Positions 61,127 to 64,000 of a stretch of 64,000 nucleotides of DNA are shown piece by piece. Made by a program: the position numbers and the translations under genes. Source of the DNA: Myxococcota bacterium. GTDB taxonomy: Bacteria > Myxococcota_A > UBA796 > UBA2385. Under the pieces are notes generated by a model. That model made no database searches and was not told the DNA's origin. It worked only from the letters and a program-made list of their open reading frames with translations. The stretch covers positions 22,120-86,119 of the forward strand of contig JAKLKF010000015.1 of assembly GCA_023150805.1 (NCBI GenBank), read 5' to 3'. The first letter of the stretch is position 1; each line of letters begins with the position of its first letter.

Positions 61127-62041
61127 TCAGCCGCCCCGATTCGCCAACCATCCCCCTGCAAGCTCGATCGCACCGACCTCCTCCACCGGCCCGCGCAGGC
61201 GCAGCGCCAGGTCCGCCCCCACCTCCACCAGGAGCGTCCCGCCCGGCATCTCCACCTGCACCGGCCCCGGCGTCGCCACGCGACCCAGGCTGGCGGCCAC
61301 CGCCGCCACCGCGCAGGCCGAGCTGCCGCTGGCCTGGGTCTCTCCCGCGCCGCGCTCCCAGATCCGCGCCGCCAGGCGCGGCGGCCCCTCTCCCGGCGGC
61401 CCCTCGCCCACCGACCGCGGCAGGACTGCCGCCACCTGCACATTCGTCCGGTTCGGGAACAGCGGGTGGACCTCCAGCGCCGCCCCCCAGGCCCGCCAGG
61501 GGACCTGGTCCAGCAGCTCCGGATCGTCCAGCAGCACGACGCAGTGCGGGTTGCCCAGCCCCACCGCCGTCACCGCCAGCCGGGCCCCCGCCACCTCCAC
61601 CGGCGCCAGCCGCAGCGGCCGCGCGCAGGGCACCGCCTCGGCCTCGAAGCGCGCCGCGCCCATCTCCACCGTCACCTCGCCCGTGCCCGCCGGCCCCACC
61701 ACCTCGCAGCGCACCACCTCGCCCGGCTGCTCGAAGATCCGCACCTCCACCGTGAAGGCGGGCGGCGCCGCGCGGTGGTCGCGCAGCCAGCGCGCCAGGA
61801 TGCGCAGACCGTTGCCGGACTTCTCGGCCCGCGAGCCGTCCGGGTTCCAGATCCGCACCGCGTAGGCCGAGGCGGGGCGGCCGTCGTCCCCCCGCCGGAA
61901 GGGCAGCGGCTCGAGCACCCCGTCGCCGCCGGGCCCCCGGTGCCGGTCGCACAGGGCGCGCACCAGCGGCGCCGTCAGCGCCCCGCTGGTCTCGAGCACC
62001 AGGTAGTCGTTTCCCAGGCCGTGGTACTTGCGCAGCCGCAT
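61127..62041 (-). CDS. Diaminopimelate epimerase homolog lacking both catalytic cysteines
   Basis: 304 residues with the DapF fold: MRLRKYHGLGNDYLVLE, WNPDGSRAEKSGNGLRILAR, GNPHCVVLLDD, RTNVQVAAVL and ERGAGETQASGSSACAVAAVA. True DapF has a catalytic Cys immediately before GNG and another in ETxACG. Here these are Ser75 (EKSGNGLR) and Ser238 (TQASGSSAC), confirmed from the codons TCC and AGC. The two-thiol racemisation mechanism is therefore not expected, so this may be an isomerase of another substrate or an inactive paralog. Full-length otherwise. Divergent from the CNB-domain gene. Confidence 0.75.
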   Translation of the reverse strand: MRLRKYHGLGNDYLVLETSGALTAPLVRALCDRHRGPGGDGVLEPLPFRRGDDGRPASAYAVRIWNPDGSRAEKSGNGLRILARWLRDHRAAPPAFTVEVRIFEQPGEVVRCEVVGPAGTGEVTVEMGAARFEAEAVPCARPLRLAPVEVAGARLAVTAVGLGNPHCVVLLDDPELLDQVPWRAWGAALEVHPLFPNRTNVQVAAVLPRSVGEGPPGEGPPRLAARIWERGAGETQASGSSACAVAAVAASLGRVATPGPVQVEMPGGTLLVEVGADLALRLRGPVEEVGAIELAGGWLANRGG

Positions 62042-62142
62042 GGGGCCGGCCTATCCCGCGCCGGTCACAGCCGTCCGCGTGGGCCCACTCCGTGGTAGGA
62101 TCCGCGTGGATCCGACATCCTCCTACCGGCCTGGAGGGCGAC

Positions 62143-63195
62143 GTGGCGCTCGATCCCCGCGAGCTCAGCTTCATCCGCATCCTGCGCGGCCTGGAGCCCG
62201 AGCAGATCATGTCCTTCCTGGGCGCCTGCCGCTCGGCCGAGGTGCCCGCCGACACCGTCATCATGGAGGAGGGCGAGGTCGACCGCTCCATGCTGTTCAT
62301 CCTCGACGGCGAGCTCGAGGTCTACATCGGCAGCCCGCCCGCCGTCGTCACCCTGCGCCGCGCGGGCCGGGGCGAGCACCTGGGAGAGCTGGCCGCCCTG
62401 GGCCTGGTCACCCGCCGCTCCGCCAGCGTGCGCACCCTGGTCGACACCGACCTGCTCGTCCTGGACGAGGCGGGGCTCGCCCACCTCCGCGGCGTGGGCC
62501 ACCCCGTCGCCGACCGCATCGAGGGCGAGGTGCTGCACGCCCTGTCCGCCCAGCTCCGCGAGACCGACCGCCAGATCGCCGCCCTGGCCGTCGGCGAGAC
62601 CCTGGAGCCCGAGCCCGACGGCATGTGGCACCGCATGATCCGCTCGCTGGGCCACGGCCGCCCGCTGGGCCGGCCCCCCAAGGCGCTGCAGGTGCTCAAG
62701 AGCTCGCCGCACTTCATCGGCCTGACCAACCAGCTCATGGAGCGCCTGGCCAGCGAGCTCGAGCCCGTCGCCTTCGCCGAGGGCGACCGCATCCTGGAGG
62801 AGGGCTCGATCAAGGGCGACGCCTGGATCGTCGCCGCCGGCCGCGTCGGCGCCTGGCGCCAGACCGCGATGGACAAGCACGAGAAGCTGGCCACGCTCCA
62901 GCCCGGCGCCCTGTTCGGCCACGTCAGCATCATGGACGGCGACCTGCGCACCGCCACCTGCATCGCCGAGACCCCCGCCTGGCTGTACCGCGTGCCGCGC
63001 GAGCTGTGCGAGACCCTGGTCGACAACGCCACCCCCGAGGGCCGCGCCCTGCGCCGCTGCCTGATCGACGCCTCCGTCCAGCAGCTCATGACCGCCAACC
63101 AGCGCCTGGACCAGGTCGCGCGGGAGCACGCCGCCCGCAAGCGCCCCGATCTGTTCACGCCCGCCGACCTGGAGCAGGTCCGCCGGGAGGACTAG
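62143..63195 (+). CDS. Protein with two cyclic-nucleotide-binding domains
   Basis: 350 residues from a GTG with GGAGGG upstream; a longer frame begins 51 bases earlier. Two CRP-like cNMP-binding domains: ~12-130 (VIMEEGEVDRSMLFILDGE, GEHLGELAALGLVTRRSASV) and ~190-310 (ILEEGSIKGDAWIVAAGRV, GALFGHVSIMDGDLRTATCI). No DNA-binding helix-turn-helix, kinase or channel domain follows; the C terminus is a helical Arg-rich stretch. It would act as a cyclic-nucleotide-responsive protein-binding module. The IS1182 element begins within ~140 bases of its stop, so a truncated 3' end cannot be excluded. Confidence 0.75.
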   Translation: MALDPRELSFIRILRGLEPEQIMSFLGACRSAEVPADTVIMEEGEVDRSMLFILDGELEVYIGSPPAVVTLRRAGRGEHLGELAALGLVTRRSASVRTLVDTDLLVLDEAGLAHLRGVGHPVADRIEGEVLHALSAQLRETDRQIAALAVGETLEPEPDGMWHRMIRSLGHGRPLGRPPKALQVLKSSPHFIGLTNQLMERLASELEPVAFAEGDRILEEGSIKGDAWIVAAGRVGAWRQTAMDKHEKLATLQPGALFGHVSIMDGDLRTATCIAETPAWLYRVPRELCETLVDNATPEGRALRRCLIDASVQQLMTANQRLDQVAREHAARKRPDLFTPADLEQVRRED

Positions 63196-63337
63196 CAGCC
63201 TGTAGCCCATAGCGTCCACCCGTCGCGCCACGGGGCCGGGGCGCGCCTCGCCCGCGGGGTTGGCGAGAGTGCAGGGTGTCCGATCGCTCTTGCGGAGGGG
63301 GGTGGCCCGGGGTCGGGCGCGGCGAGATGATGTGGGC

Positions 63338-64000
63338 ATGGCCACCAAGCAATACCGGTCGAACCTGGACCTCCACCAACCCCTGCTGCTGCCTGTCCGC
63401 CTGGACGAGTGGCTGCCGGAAGACCACCTGGCCTACTTCGTGGCGGAGGTGGTGACAGAGCTCGACCTGGGGCCCATCACGCGGCGGATCCAGTCCAGGG
63501 ACCCACGCGGCAACCGGCCCTTCGACCCGGCGCAGATGGTGGCGCTGCTGTTCTATGGCTACGCGACAGGCCGCTTCTCGTCTCGGCGGCTGGCCCGGGC
63601 GTGCATCGAGGATGTGCCCTGCCGGGTGCTGATGGGCAGCCTGACTCCGCACTTCACGGCCATCGCCACGTTCCGTCGTGAGTACCTGTCCGAGCTGAGC
63701 GAGCTGTTCGGCCAGATCGTGCAGCTCTGCGTGCGCGCAGGCCTCATCGAGGGGCGGGATGTCGTGCTGGACGGCACGAAGATCCAGGCCAACGCCAGCC
63801 GGCACAGCGCGATGAGCCACGAGCGGATGCTGGAGGTGGAGAAGCGACTGACCGACGAGGTCGAGGGCTGGCTGAAGCGGGCTGCGGAGGCAGATGCGGC
63901 AGAGGACAAGGCGGAAGAAGAGCGTGCTGCGCAGAAGGACACCGCGCAGTCCGAGGTGGATCGCCGCCTGAGCCGTCGGGAGCGCATCCGGGCAGCCCGC
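63338..64000 (+). CDS. IS1182-family transposase, 5' part (cut by window end)
   Basis: 221 residues from the ATG giving MATKQYRSNLDLHQP, open to the right edge. Family signatures: LLLPVRLDEWLPEDHLAYFV, FYGYATGRFSSRRLARACIE and DVVLDGTKIQANASRHSAMS, the DDE-type first catalytic Asp region of the IS1182 group. A long Lys/Glu-rich helical segment follows (RLTDEVEGWLKRAAEADAAE). The gene catalyses element movement. Intact over the part seen; the remaining portion is outside. Confidence 0.85.
   Translation, partial: MATKQYRSNLDLHQPLLLPVRLDEWLPEDHLAYFVAEVVTELDLGPITRRIQSRDPRGNRPFDPAQMVALLFYGYATGRFSSRRLARACIEDVPCRVLMGSLTPHFTAIATFRREYLSELSELFGQIVQLCVRAGLIEGRDVVLDGTKIQANASRHSAMSHERMLEVEKRLTDEVEGWLKRAAEADAAEDKAEEERAAQKDTAQSEVDRRLSRRERIRAAR
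63338..64000 (+). mobile_element. IS1182-type insertion sequence, left part
   Basis: Identified only through its transposase. The left terminal inverted repeat must lie in 63196-63337 but could not be located without the right end. That stretch also contains a CTCGCC/GGCGAG hairpin at 63247-63267, which may be a terminator for the preceding gene. Confidence 0.6.

Noticed and set aside
61127..62041. Annotating this as plain dapF
   Set aside because: Both catalytic cysteines are serine, so the symbol would mislead.

Overview
The window is very GC-rich DNA from a Gram-negative bacterium that most resembles a Myxococcota / deltaproteobacterial-type lineage. The pointers are: many lipoproteins with a lipobox followed by Asp/Gly/Thr-rich tethers, MopE-like 'DCDD' metal-binding repeat proteins, a secreted protein with a choice-of-anchor-V-like domain and a MYXO-CTERM-like tail, a CHASE-PAS hybrid-type sensor kinase, and a Pkn-type Ser/Thr kinase. 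Copper chaperones for cytochrome oxidase (SCO1, PCuAC) stand beside an Rnf complex and a pyruvate:ferredoxin oxidoreductase, which suggests a facultative or microaerobic respiratory life style (inference).

Layout. 0-5.6 kb: 3' end of an RND/MMPL exporter, NAD kinase with a small membrane protein, then a plus-strand run PCuAC - SCO1 - cyclic 2,3-diphosphoglycerate synthetase-like GTPase. 5.7-14.2 kb: VWA lipoprotein, a 923-residue MopE/LTD lipoprotein, PilZ-like protein, a sensor kinase/response regulator pair and an OB-fold lipoprotein. 14.4-25.9 kb: the most striking locus, a plus-strand operon rnfB - giant PFOR (1661 aa) - rnfC - rnfD - rnfG - rnfE - rnfA - FNR-like reductase - hemerythrin-like protein, with stop/start overlaps through most of the rnf part. 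26-31.4 kb: Cys-rich lipoprotein plus c-type-heme-motif MYXO-CTERM protein, Ser/Thr kinase, glpD, membrane protein. 31.4-34.7 kb: NhaR-like LysR regulator divergent from a TerC-like membrane protein, then DoxX-like and DUF2269-like membrane proteins. 34.8-42.3 kb: secreted hydrolases (M19-like dipeptidase, GH-A clan glycosidase), small lipoproteins and a sulfatase-like membrane hydrolase, with a 403-bp non-coding gap containing a strong hairpin.

42.4-47.3 kb: a minus-strand lysine/peptidoglycan-precursor operon dapC - dapD - GT39-like glycosyltransferase - rhomboid protease - dtd. 47.4-52.4 kb: lipoprotein-type MltG, PhzF, hemB coupled to an alpha/beta-hydrolase lipoprotein, and a secreted protein. 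52.4-55.6 kb: fdxA - methyltransferase - FAD-dependent lipoprotein oxidoreductase. 55.7-62 kb: lipoprotein, two adjacent B12-binding radical SAM enzymes, an NlpC/P60-like protein, and a DapF homolog in which both catalytic cysteines are serine. 62.1-64 kb: a protein with two cyclic-nucleotide-binding domains and the 5' part of an IS1182-family transposase cut by the window end.

The main metabolic theme is electron transfer: pyruvate oxidation by the giant PFOR would reduce ferredoxin, Rnf would couple ferredoxin oxidation to NAD and ion pumping, the FNR-like protein could link to NAD(P)H, and the hemerythrin-like protein could bind or sense oxygen. No rRNA, tRNA, CRISPR array or replication origin is visible.
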